The position numbers were made by a program, and so were the translations under genes. Shown here piece by piece: positions 1-9,404 of a stretch of 64,000 bases of DNA. Origin of the DNA: Hyphomonas beringensis (lineage in GTDB: Bacteria; Pseudomonadota; Alphaproteobacteria; Caulobacterales; Hyphomonadaceae). How positions within the stretch are numbered: position 1 is the first letter of the stretch; the number at the start of each line of letters is the position of its first letter. The notes under the pieces are model-generated. The model was not told where the DNA came from. It searched no databases and saw only the letters and a list, made by a program, of their open reading frames with translations. The stretch is taken from assembly GCF_000682755.1 (NCBI RefSeq), contig NZ_AWFF01000001.1, positions 186,001 to 250,000 on the forward strand, read 5' to 3'.

Positions 1-371
1 TGGATGCTACCCGGCTGACGCTCCAGCAGCACCTCTTTCAGCGCGTCGACCATGTCGGCCCGGTGGACGTGCAGATAATCTGCGCCCCAACGGTTGATGG
101 CGGCCTTGCGAAGCGGAATATCGAACAGGCGGCGGCCACTGCGGCCCATACGCATCTCAAGCGCTTTGGGGCGGAACGCATCACGCGAAACCCGCGCCGC
201 GACGCCCAGCGCCTTCAGCACTTTCATGCCATTCGGACTGACCTGAATGCCTGCGCCAACTTCGTCCAGAACACCGGCCTGCTCAAACACCAGGACGTCA
301 TGGCCCAGACGTTGGAGCGCAACGGCCGCTGTCAGGCCTCCTATGCCTCCGCCTGCTATCAGGACACGCAT
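1..371 (-). CDS. FAD-dependent monooxygenase, N-terminal part (runs off the window)
   Basis: The first 123 codons are visible, from the ATG at 371 leftward; the C-terminal part lies outside the window. The N-terminus MRVLIAGGGIGGL is a Rossmann FAD-binding motif, followed by a beta strand ending in VLVFEQA, whose Glu would bind the FAD ribose. Further on are SPNGMKVLKALGV and LHVHRADMVDAL, typical of the UbiH/salicylate-hydroxylase/3-hydroxybenzoate-6-hydroxylase flavoprotein family. These enzymes hydroxylate aromatic substrates with NAD(P)H and O2. The substrate cannot be read from this fragment. The gene is followed by nothing visible and lies 26 bp downstream of the zf-CHCC gene on the same strand, so the two could be co-transcribed. 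Confidence 0.85.
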   Translation of the reverse strand, partial: MRVLIAGGGIGGLTAAVALQRLGHDVLVFEQAGVLDEVGAGIQVSPNGMKVLKALGVAARVSRDAFRPKALEMRMGRSGRRLFDIPLRKAAINRWGADYLHVHRADMVDALKEVLLERQPGSI

Positions 372-397
372 CAGGAAACCTCACTTATCGAGAAAAA

Positions 398-601
398 CTA
401 TTGGGCGCTGGAAGGGTCTTCCCGGCCACCGATCAAAATGAAGCGCCGGTCGCAGTATTTGCACTCGACAAAATCTTCATCACCCATCTCATACCAGACG
501 CGCGGATGGCCCAGCGCGCCGCCGCCCCCATTGCAGGAAACCTTGCGGCTGGTCACCATGGATACTTCCGGCGGATCAAACACATCGCGTTTAGTGGACA
601 T
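398..601 (-). CDS. zinc-finger (zf-CHCC) domain protein
   Basis: A 67-residue protein almost entirely made of a zf-CHCC domain, the family that includes mitochondrial complex I subunit NDUFS6. The predicted zinc ligands are Cys23, His32, Cys47 and Cys50, within CNGGGGALGHPRVWYEMG and VECKYCDRRF. In alphaproteobacteria such small proteins are common; a role linked to complex I assembly is known for the mitochondrial homologue but is only inference here. The ATG at 601 is preferred because GGAAAG lies about seven bases upstream; an ATG at 634 would add eleven residues. It is divergent from the ABC ATPase gene. Confidence 0.85.
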   Translation of the reverse strand: MSTKRDVFDPPEVSMVTSRKVSCNGGGGALGHPRVWYEMGDEDFVECKYCDRRFILIGGREDPSSAQ

Positions 602-719
602 GACTTGTCTTTCCATCTGCAATTTCTGCGGCACCGGTTGCCCATAGTGCTACTCGACCCTACCTAGATTGCGCCGCCGTAAGGTGCAAGATCGTATGGA
701 CAGAGTGAAAAGGCCCAGC

Positions 720-1673
720 ATGTCATCCACGAAAACGGCCCCCGACTTCGCTATTAAAGTCTCAAATCTCCAAAAAACCTACAAAGCCTCGGGAAAAATG
801 CCCGAAAAGCATGCTTTGAAAGGGATCAATCTGGAGGTTCCGCGAGGGTCGATCTTCGGATTGCTCGGACCAAATGGCGCAGGTAAATCCACGTTTATCA
901 ACATTCTGGCCGGTCTGGTGAACAAGACATCCGGCTCTGCCAGCATCTGGGGACTCGATATCGACGAGCATCCCCGCCAGAGCCGCGCGGCCATCGGCGT
1001 CGTGAATCAGGAGATCGTAGCAGACCCCTTCTTCACCCCCATGGAGATGCTGGAACTTATGGCCGGCTTCTATGGCGTCCCGAAATCCGAACGCCGCAGC
1101 CTTGAGATTCTCACCGCCGTTGGCCTGGACGATAAGAAAGACGCCTATGTCCGCCAGCTGTCCGGCGGCATGAAGCGCCGCCTGATGGTGGCGAAAGCCC
1201 TTGTCCACAATCCACCCGTCCTGATCCTGGACGAGCCGACCGCCGGCGTGGACGTCGAACTGCGCCGCTCGATGTGGGAATATGTGCAGGAGCTGCACAA
1301 CAATGGTACGACCATCATTCTGACGACTCACTATCTGGAAGAAGCCGAAGAGCTTTGCGACACCATCGCCATTGTGAACCATGGGGAGATTGTCGCCTGC
1401 GAATCGACACCTTCGCTGCTCTCACGCCTCGACTACAAGACACTGGTCATCACACCGCGTGAGCCGCTGGCCGCCCTTCCGGATGCCCTGTCAGGCATGG
1501 ATGCCGCGATCACGCCGTCCGGAGACCTGCAGATCACCTTCCGCACCAGCGAAACCGGAATTGGCCGCCTGCTGGAGCTGGTCCGCTCCAATGGCATCAG
1601 CGTCGCAGACCTTGAAACCAAGGCACCGGACCTTGAAGACGTCTTCATCTCGCTGACCAGCGAAACGGTCTAA
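720..1673 (+). CDS. ABC transporter ATP-binding protein (ABC-2/DrrA-like)
   Basis: About 317 residues with a complete ABC ATPase: Walker A GPNGAGKST, Q-loop region, signature LSGGMKRRL, Walker B VLILDEPTAGVD and the switch histidine in TTHYLEEAE. The C-terminal ~80 residues (after ACESTPSLLSRL) are a DrrA/NatA-type extension. Such subunits energise ABC-2 exporters for drugs, lipids or polysaccharides in the inner membrane. No permease gene is adjacent: upstream is a divergent small gene and downstream a terminator and convergent trxA. The partner must be encoded elsewhere. The start is uncertain: ATG at 720 gives a compact N-terminus, but ATG 696 has a better spaced AAGGTG, and TTG 669 is also open. 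Confidence 0.88.
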   Translation: MSSTKTAPDFAIKVSNLQKTYKASGKMPEKHALKGINLEVPRGSIFGLLGPNGAGKSTFINILAGLVNKTSGSASIWGLDIDEHPRQSRAAIGVVNQEIVADPFFTPMEMLELMAGFYGVPKSERRSLEILTAVGLDDKKDAYVRQLSGGMKRRLMVAKALVHNPPVLILDEPTAGVDVELRRSMWEYVQELHNNGTTIILTTHYLEEAEELCDTIAIVNHGEIVACESTPSLLSRLDYKTLVITPREPLAALPDALSGMDAAITPSGDLQITFRTSETGIGRLLELVRSNGISVADLETKAPDLEDVFISLTSETV

Positions 1674-1679
1674 CAAAAA

Positions 1680-1708
1680 CGCCGGCGATCTCTCGCCGGC
1701 GTTTTTTT
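1680..1708. terminator. bidirectional rho-independent terminator between ABC ATPase gene and trxA
   Basis: A perfect 9-bp stem, CGCCGGCGA (1680-1688) and TCGCCGGCG (1693-1701) around a TCTC loop, is followed by seven T on the + strand. Five A precede the stem, giving a T-run on the minus strand too. It serves the ABC ATPase gene and trxA, which converge here. Confidence 0.9.
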
Positions 1709-1730
1709 ATGTCTTCAGGGCAGATGCGGA

Positions 1731-2051
1731 TCAGACGCTCTGCTTGATCCAGTCAGCAATCGCCTGCTTGCTCATCGCACCGAGATGCGTTGCGGCAACC
1801 TTGCCATCCTTGAACATCACCAGCGTCGGCAGACCGCGCACGCCATATTTGGACGGCGCAATCGGGTTTTCGTCGACATTGATCTTGGCGACCTTCACCT
1901 TGCCGTCGAGTTCGTCAGAGACGGCCTCGATGTGGGGTGACATCTGTTTGCACGGGCCGCACCATTCAGCCCAGAAGTCCACCACGACGGGGACATCGGA
2001 AGAACCGATCACACCGTCAAAATCATCGTCTGTTACATTGATCGCAGCCAT
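1731..2051 (-). CDS. trxA: thioredoxin
   Basis: A 106-residue thioredoxin, the normal length for TrxA. The redox active site WCGPC is at residues 30-34, after VVVDFWAE, and the cis-proline loop is in RGLPTLVMF. It reduces protein disulfides in the cytoplasm with thioredoxin reductase. The ATG at 2051 gives the standard N-terminus; an in-frame extension to 2129 overlaps addA and is not thioredoxin-like. It is the last gene of the leftward tsaE-amgK-murU-addB-addA-trxA run and is separated from addA by 58 bp, enough for its own promoter. Confidence 0.95.
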   Translation of the reverse strand: MAAINVTDDDFDGVIGSSDVPVVVDFWAEWCGPCKQMSPHIEAVSDELDGKVKVAKINVDENPIAPSKYGVRGLPTLVMFKDGKVAATHLGAMSKQAIADWIKQSV

Positions 2052-2109
2052 AGCGTGAATCCTCAGGTTTCGTTTTGCCTGAATGATACATAGAGACTCT
2101 TCTGTGAAG

Positions 2110-5100
2110 TCAAACCGGCCTCTCGGCACCCTTTAGAGCTGCTAAAAGCAGATCTTCAGGCAAAAACATCAACCGGGGCCCGTCTGTCCAGCACAGCGCA
2201 GCCCGCACCGTACGGCCGGGATAGGCCCGCCTCAGCACCGCCCAATACGCCCCCATCTGCGCCAGATAAGTGTCTGCAACGCCGTCCGGCGTGTCCGGCG
2301 CAGGCTGGTCTGTCTTGAAATCGACGATCAGGACATCGTGGGTCGTCACCACCAGACGGTCGACCCGGCCATTGATGACCAGTCCCTTCGGCAATTCCGG
2401 CGCTGTGCCGACAATGGCGGCTTCAGCCCGTCCACCCGGTGCGAATAGCGCCTTCATCTCAGGTGCCTGCAGCACGGTCATGGCCGCCTGCTTCATCTCT
2501 CGCCGGTCTTCCTCTTCCAACTCGGGCAAGCGCGCAAGATAGGTCTCTGCAGCAGCATCTCTCTGCTCGGCCGGCAACTGCGGCAGGTATTCGAACAAAG
2601 TGTGGATGATACGGCCCCGGCGCAGGCGCGCCTCCCGTGTCTTGCCAAAGGGCGCAAGCACTGGCGTCTTCTGGCCCAGCAGGGTCGTCGCCGCACTGTA
2701 GCGCCGCGCCGTCTCGGCATGTGGCGGCGTGCGGAACACCCAGTCCGGCAAAGTATGGCGGTCTTCTTCCTGCCCGGACCCGTCAATCGACAGCGGCGTG
2801 AGATCGCCATAGCGCATCATGCCGTCTTCATCGGCTTCCACGCCCAGCCGGTTCATCGCCCGCTCGCACAGCGCATACCAGCTGCGCGTGTGATAGCCAG
2901 GCGCCGCTGCGCCATGCCAGTGGCCGGCAATGATCAGCCTGTCCTGCGCCCGCGTCAGCGCCACATAGAGCAGCCGGCGGAATTCTTCTTCTGACTTCGC
3001 ATTGGCAATCGCCCGCGCCAAAGCCGCCCCTGGAATGTCGCCATCCTTGCGGGGGGACCAGATCGGCAGGCCGTCCACATCGAACAGCGTATCGGAAACC
3101 GTCTTCGGCCCGGCGGTCGTATCCGGCATCACGACGACAGGCGCCTGCAGGCCCTTGGCCCCGTGCACGGTCATTACCCTCACCTGCCCTTCCGGGGCGG
3201 CGAGGTCGCGTTTGATCTCGACTGTCTTGGATTCCATCTCGGCCACAAAGGCCTGCATGGAGGACGGCCCGCTTGCGTCAAAGGCCTGCGTGCGGGCGAT
3301 CAGAGCCTGAACCGGATCATGCGCTGGTGTCCCCAGACGCGCATTGATCTTTTCCCACCCCGTCGTGCCATCCGCCGCTGGCACATCCAGAACCGCAGAC
3401 AGGAATTCGAATGGCGGCAGATGGCGCTGCGCCAGCAGGCCAGACAGGAAAGCCACCGCCTGCTGCACCTCAGGCCGCGTATCTGCCTGCATCCGGGACC
3501 AGAGCGTTTCCCCGCGCCCGCGACCTGCCCCAAAGCGATAGAGATACCGGTCATCATCAACAAAGCCGACAAATGGCCCGCGCAGGATTTCCGCCAGCGT
3601 CAGATCGCGCTCCGGTCTGAGTGCAAAGCGCATCAGATTGAGGCAATCCTGCACGCCGATATGATCTGTCAGCTTCAGCCGGTCCGCGCCCGCCACCGGC
3701 AGACCTTCTGACTTAAGCGCCGAAATCATCGCATCGAACAAGCCACCCGTCCGACTGCGGACGAGAATGAGAATGTCCTCGGCGCGCATGCGGCGGCGCT
3801 TCCAGTCGCGATTTGGCAGCTCCTCCCAGACCGTCTCTCCGCGGTCGACCATCTCGCGCAATTGCCGTGCAATCTGCTTGGCCAGCCGCGCCTTCGGAGA
3901 GGATGACCGCATCGCGTTCACCGGACGGGACCAGGCATCTTCATCCGCCTCCTCGGCGCGCTCTTCGACCGGCCACAGCTCAACCAGGCCCGGCTGGTTT
4001 GCCCGCCGGGCCGTGTGTTTCACCTGCTCTGCAGAGAAAGGCGGATGATTGTCAGCGGCAACATCCACCGGCGGCGCAGAATTCCAGACGGCGTCCACAT
4101 AGGACAGCACTTCAGGCGACGAACGGAACGACATCTCCATGGTCAGAGAGCGCAGCTCTGAATCCATCTTGCCCTTTTCCTGTTCCTGCGCACGCAGCTG
4201 GGCAGGCTCTGCGCCCTGGAAGGAATAGATGGATTGCTTCTCGTCGCCCACAACGAACAGGGTACGCGGGTCCTGTTGGCGCTCGGCGCCTTCTCCGGCA
4301 AAGAATTCCTTCGTCAGTTCCGAGATCAAGTCCCATTGCAGCGGGCTCGTGTCCTGCGCCTCATCCAGCAGGACGTGACTTATCCCGCCATCCAGCTTGT
4401 AGAGAACCCAGTCAGACATGCCCCGGCTCTTCAGCAAGTCATGCGTGCTGCGGATCAGGTCATCAAAATCCAGCGCGCCGCGCTTGCGCTTTTCCTGCTG
4501 GTAGGCGCGCACAGCCGGCAGGCCGACTTTCAGCAGCGCCATGTTGCGCTCCACCGCTGCCGCAAGCCGCAGCTTCTCCGCCAGCTCCATCACACGGCTG
4601 ACTTCAGACCCGATCGGGTCCGCCGTGGAGAACAGGCCAACCACATTCGCGTCTTTCCCGGCGCCGGCATTGTAGAGCCGCGAATATGGCTTCTGCGTCC
4701 CAAAGAACGCGCCCTTATAGGCGTGCCATCGTGCCTCTGCAGTCTCTTCCAGCAGGGCGGCCTCCACCGCGGCCGCCGTGCGCAGGTCATCCCGTTTGCC
4801 AGAGGCATGAAGAGAAATCAGCGCTTCCCGCAAAGCCGTAACCGGCATCTCTTCGCCCATGGCGAGATCTAGAATATCCGCCGCGCTGCCCTCCGGCGCA
4901 TTTAGCCCATCGCGCAGGGCCTGCTCCATCCGGTCATGATCAAATTCATGCGCCTCGGCGAAATCCAGGAAGGGCTGGATGCGATAGCGCATGGCGTTCA
5001 GCGGCAGATCAGCCCCCTCATGCCCACCTTCCGTGGCCAGAAGATCCAGCGCCTCGGGATGCTCTGTCTGCGCCTTCAGCACGGCTGCACCGCGCGCCTG

Positions 5101-5634
5101 ACGCCAGATGGCATCGGCCTCGTCTTCCTCAATCTCTGTAAAGCCTGGCAGAACCCCCGCCTCCAGCGGGAACCGCCGCAGGATACGCGCACAGAAGGCG
5201 TGGATGGTCTCGATCCGCAGGCCGCCCGGCGTTTCCAGAGCGCGTGCAAACAGGGCCCGCGCCCCGCGCAGATCATCCGCCGTGTAGGCCGCCTTGTCCC
5301 GGCCCTCCAGCCGCGAGAGTTCTTCGCGCAGCTTCTCGTCCCGCATGATCGACCATTTTCCGAGCGTACGGAACAGGCGCGACAGCATCTCGTTCGCGGC
5401 TGCTTTGGTATAGGTGATGCACAGAATGGAATCCGGCCGCGCACCTTCCCGTCCGTCTTCCCGGCGCAGCAACAGGCGCGCCACGCGATCGATCAGAACC
5501 TTCGTCTTGCCGCTACCGGCATTCGCCATCACGAACACCGGATAGGCCGGATTGGCAGAGGACAGCTGCGCCGCATTGGCCCGGCGATAGTCCTCTGTAT
5601 CCGGAGGGGTCACAGGCATCATGTCGTCAGCCAT
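2110..5634 (-). CDS. addA: double-strand break repair helicase AddA
   Basis: About 1174 residues. It is the UvrD-like helicase/nuclease subunit of AddAB, which processes double-strand ends to load RecA. Walker A (ANAGSGKT, residues 37-44) is followed by a helicase DEAQD motif and the motif VMTVHGAKGLQ. The C-terminal RecB-family nuclease shows INGRVDRL and LIVDFKTDQ, supplying catalytic Asp and Lys. The ATG at 5634 follows GGGAGG with good spacing. It overlaps the end of addB by 8 bp, so translation is probably coupled. Confidence 0.96.
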   Translation of the reverse strand: MADDMMPVTPPDTEDYRRANAAQLSSANPAYPVFVMANAGSGKTKVLIDRVARLLLRREDGREGARPDSILCITYTKAAANEMLSRLFRTLGKWSIMRDEKLREELSRLEGRDKAAYTADDLRGARALFARALETPGGLRIETIHAFCARILRRFPLEAGVLPGFTEIEEDEADAIWRQARGAAVLKAQTEHPEALDLLATEGGHEGADLPLNAMRYRIQPFLDFAEAHEFDHDRMEQALRDGLNAPEGSAADILDLAMGEEMPVTALREALISLHASGKRDDLRTAAAVEAALLEETAEARWHAYKGAFFGTQKPYSRLYNAGAGKDANVVGLFSTADPIGSEVSRVMELAEKLRLAAAVERNMALLKVGLPAVRAYQQEKRKRGALDFDDLIRSTHDLLKSRGMSDWVLYKLDGGISHVLLDEAQDTSPLQWDLISELTKEFFAGEGAERQQDPRTLFVVGDEKQSIYSFQGAEPAQLRAQEQEKGKMDSELRSLTMEMSFRSSPEVLSYVDAVWNSAPPVDVAADNHPPFSAEQVKHTARRANQPGLVELWPVEERAEEADEDAWSRPVNAMRSSSPKARLAKQIARQLREMVDRGETVWEELPNRDWKRRRMRAEDILILVRSRTGGLFDAMISALKSEGLPVAGADRLKLTDHIGVQDCLNLMRFALRPERDLTLAEILRGPFVGFVDDDRYLYRFGAGRGRGETLWSRMQADTRPEVQQAVAFLSGLLAQRHLPPFEFLSAVLDVPAADGTTGWEKINARLGTPAHDPVQALIARTQAFDASGPSSMQAFVAEMESKTVEIKRDLAAPEGQVRVMTVHGAKGLQAPVVVMPDTTAGPKTVSDTLFDVDGLPIWSPRKDGDIPGAALARAIANAKSEEEFRRLLYVALTRAQDRLIIAGHWHGAAAPGYHTRSWYALCERAMNRLGVEADEDGMMRYGDLTPLSIDGSGQEEDRHTLPDWVFRTPPHAETARRYSAATTLLGQKTPVLAPFGKTREARLRRGRIIHTLFEYLPQLPAEQRDAAAETYLARLPELEEEDRREMKQAAMTVLQAPEMKALFAPGGRAEAAIVGTAPELPKGLVINGRVDRLVVTTHDVLIVDFKTDQPAPDTPDGVADTYLAQMGAYWAVLRRAYPGRTVRAALCWTDGPRLMFLPEDLLLAALKGAERPV

Positions 5635-8600
5635 CACTTCCCTCCCCGTCTTCAGTGTCGCCCGCCCATTCGGCGCGGCGGGCCAGCAAATTGAAGCCAT
5701 TGTCATATTTGACAAATTTCACACGCGGCGCTGACAGGAAGGCCGCCGAAGGGTTACGATACTGCACGATCAGGCGCCGCAGGCCCTCTTCGGCCAGTTC
5801 CGCCATCTCTGCTGGCTCAGATGGCAAATTATGCTTGCCTCCCAATGTGAACGCATCCGGCTTGGCCTTAAAGGCCACATAGTGCAGCTGGTCCACACGC
5901 GCGGCGGGCACTTTCTCATAGCCGCCCTGCTGAGCGATCAGTGCCTGCAGCGGCATTTGCTGGCTGAGGCCCGCGCCCACTTCCTTCTCACGCGGCGGAT
6001 TGCCGGTCTTGAAATCGACTATGACAATCTCGCCGGTCGAATTCATCTCGATCCGGTCCGCTGTCGCGCTGAGGCGGAATGGCTCACCCTCCAGATCCAG
6101 CTCTATGCTACCGCGCACCTCGAATTTCGGCCTGCCGCCGCCGATGTCTCGGTCCTTGCGCCAATTGACATACCACTCCGACGTGCGCGCCCAGACCGCC
6201 TTGCGCGCCGCCCAGGCTTCCTCCGTCTCGCCCACGCGCATCAGTTCCCGGTGCAGCAATTCCAGCAGATAGTCCGCGGTCTTGGGTTTGCCGGCTTCCT
6301 CGAAGTCTTCCAGTGCCTTGTGCACCGCCGTACCGCGCGGCGCCGGGCCCAGATCTCCGCCCAGCGGATCAACCTTCACAAGGCCGATCACCTGCTCAGC
6401 CCACAGAGCATAAGGGTCACGCTGCAACGTATCCACGCGCGTGACGGACAGTTTCTTCGGCCAGCCTTCCGGCCGCATGGTCGGCATGGGCTCGACAGAA
6501 AAATCCTGAGGGGAGGCATCGACGCCCTGCTGCTTCAGCGCTTCGGACAGTTTCAGCGGGTCCAGTCCTTCCGGGCTCAGCATCACTTTTGCCTTGTCGT
6601 CCAGTGCGCCTTCGGCCAGCGTCTTCAGACGCCAGACCCAGCGGGACGCCACCGCAGGCGCATCATTGCGGCGCGCGGAATAGACCAGCGTGACATCCGG
6701 CGCGGAGGCCAGCTGAGCGAAATCATGCGCGGCCAGGCCCATCCGGTCCTCCGGATCGCTCAGGCCCAATTGCTGGCGGAAATGCCTCGGCAGGAACGCA
6801 TCCGGTGCAGGACGCTTCGGCCAGACATCCTCATTCAGGCCCGCCAGGATCACGCGGTCGGCTGATTGCAGCCGCGCCTCCAGAGGCCCCCAGATGAACA
6901 GATTCGGATGCTCATCCTGTTTCAGGCTGACTGTCATTTGCGCGGCCTGTGAATTGACCAGCTCGGCCAGCGCAGACGGTGGCATCGGCGTCAGGTAGGA
7001 AGACACTTCGCTGACAAACTCCAGAAGACGGCTCGCCGCCGCGCCGTCTTCTCCGGCCCATGGCAAGGGCGTCTCGCTGACCGCCGCCGCGAGCAGCGCG
7101 ATCCGCTCCAGCCCATCACCGCCGGCAATGTCTCCCATCTGGCTAAGGTCCGCGCCAGTCGCCTCAAATATGTCGATCAGCTTGCCGACAAGCTCTTGCG
7201 CCTCCGCCTGATGCTCATCCGTGAAGTTCGGATAGGGCTCAATCTCGTGGCGTGTACGGATGCTTTCCTTCAGCCCGTCAAGGCTGGTCCAGCGGCGCGG
7301 GCCGCGCAGGAAGTACAGCTCAAGATTTGAGAGGCCAGGCATGGGCGCGGCCAGTTTATGATTCAGCACAGACACGAGCAGCGTCGGGTCCGACGGGTCA
7401 GTCGCCCATTGCGCGCAAAGGCCAATGAAGCTGCCCGCCAGCGTGCGGCTAAGGGGCATACCGGCCGATGGTGGCGCGTCCACGCCCCAACGCCGCAGCA
7501 GCGCAGACACCCGGCGCGCCAGCCCGGCATCCGGCGTAATCAGCGCAGCAGTGCGTCCCGCCTGCTCCAGAGTCTCGCGCAGGATAAGTGCCACGCAGGC
7601 TGCCTCATCGGCCTCATCTGCCGCTTCTATGATCGACAGGCCTTGAAGCGCATCTGCCGCAAAGGCCTCGACACTCACCTCCGCCGCGCCGGCCAACTGG
7701 TCCAGCGTGTCGCGCCAGTCCGCCGTTGCATCCGCTGGGGCGAGCGCCTCATGAATCATCCGGCGGCGCGCCTGACGGTCCCGCGCCAGAGACGCGCCCG
7801 GCCATTGCGAGACGGCCTCAGGTGCCACCTCCAAATGGTTCAGCGTCTGGAACAACACATTCTGCGGGTGGCCAACTTCGCCCAGGATTGAGACGCGCGC
7901 CTCTTCATCCGCATCGAGATCAAGCCCAGGCAACACGATCATGCCGCGCGGCAATTGCAAGGCCGCCTTCATAAGTTCCCGGCCTGCCGGGGTCGCGCCG
8001 GTAGACCCCGCAATGATCACCGGTGCCTCAGGCGGATGTGCCAGCCACGCCGCCGCAGTCGCCTGCGCGGCCTTGAGGCGTCGCTCCAATGGGTCAGACA
8101 CGCCCTGCTCTTCCAGCAAGGCAGGCCAGGCTGTAGTGATGATCTCCAGGAATTTGGCGGAGCTTTCCCAGTGTTTGGCAAGGTCTGCATCCTTGACGAG
8201 ATTGGGCAGCTCGCCCCAATCCGTATCCGGACTGAGATGCGCCTGATCCAGCAGACGGGACAGTTCCATCGCCGCAGACAGTGCAGACGAGGCCGGAAGC
8301 TCCGTCTCGTAATTCACCCGGTAAAAAGTTTGCGCCATGGAGGCCAGCAGGCCGAGGCGCTTGCCCGGTGACAGGGCTGGCGGCAGGTCGATCAGGCTGC
8401 TCTCGGCAACGGGCGGCAGTTCGTCACTTTCCAGATCCCCCAACGCGCGGATTTCCGGCGGCAGGATCGGGCTTTCATCGGCCGCCTCGAACAGGGCGGC
8501 AGACAGGGCCCGCGCCGAGCGCCGGTTCGGCACATAGATGATCGCATCAGCCAGCGCATCGGGGTGTTTCGACAGATGAACATCCTCGGCCAGCGCCCGG

Positions 8601-8686
8601 GCAAACACCTTCAGAAAGTCCTCTCCCGGCGGAATGGTCCAGACCCTGGGCCGATCCGCGCCGAACAGTTTCCCGTCACTCGCCAT
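5627..8686 (-). CDS. addB: double-strand break repair protein AddB
   Basis: 1019 residues, matching the alphaproteobacterial AddB type. The N-terminal part is an inactivated helicase-like fold: it contains PNRRSARAL but no intact Walker A GKT. The C-terminal nuclease domain carries ATADRIEM and EIVIVDFKTG, the second nuclease site of AddAB. It works as a heterodimer with AddA on DNA ends and recognises Chi-like regulatory sequences in characterised systems. It overlaps murU by 11 bp upstream and addA by 8 bp downstream, consistent with one transcript. Confidence 0.94.
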   Translation of the reverse strand: MASDGKLFGADRPRVWTIPPGEDFLKVFARALAEDVHLSKHPDALADAIIYVPNRRSARALSAALFEAADESPILPPEIRALGDLESDELPPVAESSLIDLPPALSPGKRLGLLASMAQTFYRVNYETELPASSALSAAMELSRLLDQAHLSPDTDWGELPNLVKDADLAKHWESSAKFLEIITTAWPALLEEQGVSDPLERRLKAAQATAAAWLAHPPEAPVIIAGSTGATPAGRELMKAALQLPRGMIVLPGLDLDADEEARVSILGEVGHPQNVLFQTLNHLEVAPEAVSQWPGASLARDRQARRRMIHEALAPADATADWRDTLDQLAGAAEVSVEAFAADALQGLSIIEAADEADEAACVALILRETLEQAGRTAALITPDAGLARRVSALLRRWGVDAPPSAGMPLSRTLAGSFIGLCAQWATDPSDPTLLVSVLNHKLAAPMPGLSNLELYFLRGPRRWTSLDGLKESIRTRHEIEPYPNFTDEHQAEAQELVGKLIDIFEATGADLSQMGDIAGGDGLERIALLAAAVSETPLPWAGEDGAAASRLLEFVSEVSSYLTPMPPSALAELVNSQAAQMTVSLKQDEHPNLFIWGPLEARLQSADRVILAGLNEDVWPKRPAPDAFLPRHFRQQLGLSDPEDRMGLAAHDFAQLASAPDVTLVYSARRNDAPAVASRWVWRLKTLAEGALDDKAKVMLSPEGLDPLKLSEALKQQGVDASPQDFSVEPMPTMRPEGWPKKLSVTRVDTLQRDPYALWAEQVIGLVKVDPLGGDLGPAPRGTAVHKALEDFEEAGKPKTADYLLELLHRELMRVGETEEAWAARKAVWARTSEWYVNWRKDRDIGGGRPKFEVRGSIELDLEGEPFRLSATADRIEMNSTGEIVIVDFKTGNPPREKEVGAGLSQQMPLQALIAQQGGYEKVPAARVDQLHYVAFKAKPDAFTLGGKHNLPSEPAEMAELAEEGLRRLIVQYRNPSAAFLSAPRVKFVKYDNGFNLLARRAEWAGDTEDGEGSDG

Positions 8687-9404
8687 GGCACATCAGCCAC
8701 ATTTCGGCATCCTTGACCGCTTGCGGGTCTCCCACATGCAGCCAGAAATCATCCAGCGGCAGGCCATGCAGCCGGCCAGCCTCGACCAGCGGCCCCCAGA
8801 TGCGCCACGCTACAGAGAATGGCTCAACCGGCTGGGACAGGAAGGCCTGCGGCTTCAGGATACGCACACCGGCATAGGCCCAGGGCGCAGTCGCGGCATC
8901 GCCGTGCCGCGTCAGACGGCCGTGCTCATCGCGCGTGAAGTCGCCCGCTCCGGCAAAGCCAAGGCATCGCTGTGTATCGGCCAGCAGCAACAGCTCATCC
9001 ATTTGGTCCGGGTCAAATGCGCCCGCCATATCCAGAAAGGGCTTTGGCGACAGGCTGCCCCAGAACGCATCTGTGTTGACCACGAAGACAGGCTCCTCGC
9101 CGAGCAGTGGCGCCGCCTTGGCAAGCCCGCCGCCCGTCTCCAGCAATTGGTCGCGCTCGTCCGAGAAGACGATCTCGAAATCATCACGCCCTGAGAGATG
9201 CTGCTCAATCATGTCGGCGCACCAGTGCACATTCACGACAAGGCGCTTCACCCCGGCTGCGCTCAATGGATTCAGCAGCCGATCCATCAGGGCCTTGCCA
9301 TTCACCTCGATCAGCGGCTTCGGCATGTGATCTGTCAGCGGCCTCATCCGTGTGCCCAGCCCGGCGGCCAGAACCATGGCGGTGTGTGGTACAGAAATGC
9401 TCAT
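8676..9404 (-). CDS. murU: sugar-1-phosphate nucleotidyltransferase, MurU-type
   Basis: 242 residues of the NTP-transferase family. The N-terminal signature VLAAGLGTRMRPLTDHMPKP binds the nucleotide, and FVVNTDAFWG holds the metal-binding Asp. Together with the upstream kinase gene, which it overlaps by 4 bp (ATGA), it matches the AmgK-MurU pair known from Pseudomonas putida and Caulobacter. There MurU converts MurNAc-1-phosphate to UDP-MurNAc in peptidoglycan recycling, bypassing de novo, fosfomycin-sensitive synthesis. The symbol rests on this context. A related mannose/glucose-1-phosphate nucleotidyltransferase cannot be excluded from sequence alone. Confidence 0.85.
   Translation of the reverse strand: MSISVPHTAMVLAAGLGTRMRPLTDHMPKPLIEVNGKALMDRLLNPLSAAGVKRLVVNVHWCADMIEQHLSGRDDFEIVFSDERDQLLETGGGLAKAAPLLGEEPVFVVNTDAFWGSLSPKPFLDMAGAFDPDQMDELLLLADTQRCLGFAGAGDFTRDEHGRLTRHGDAATAPWAYAGVRILKPQAFLSQPVEPFSVAWRIWGPLVEAGRLHGLPLDDFWLHVGDPQAVKDAEMWLMCHGE

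Noticed and set aside
63-667. + strand open frames at the left edge (up to 194 codons)
   Set aside because: They are antisense to the flavoprotein and zf-CHCC genes, which have clear motifs.
2493-8604. many open frames opposite and within addA and addB
   Set aside because: Arg/Pro-rich shadow frames caused by GC-rich third positions; the annotated genes account for the sequence.
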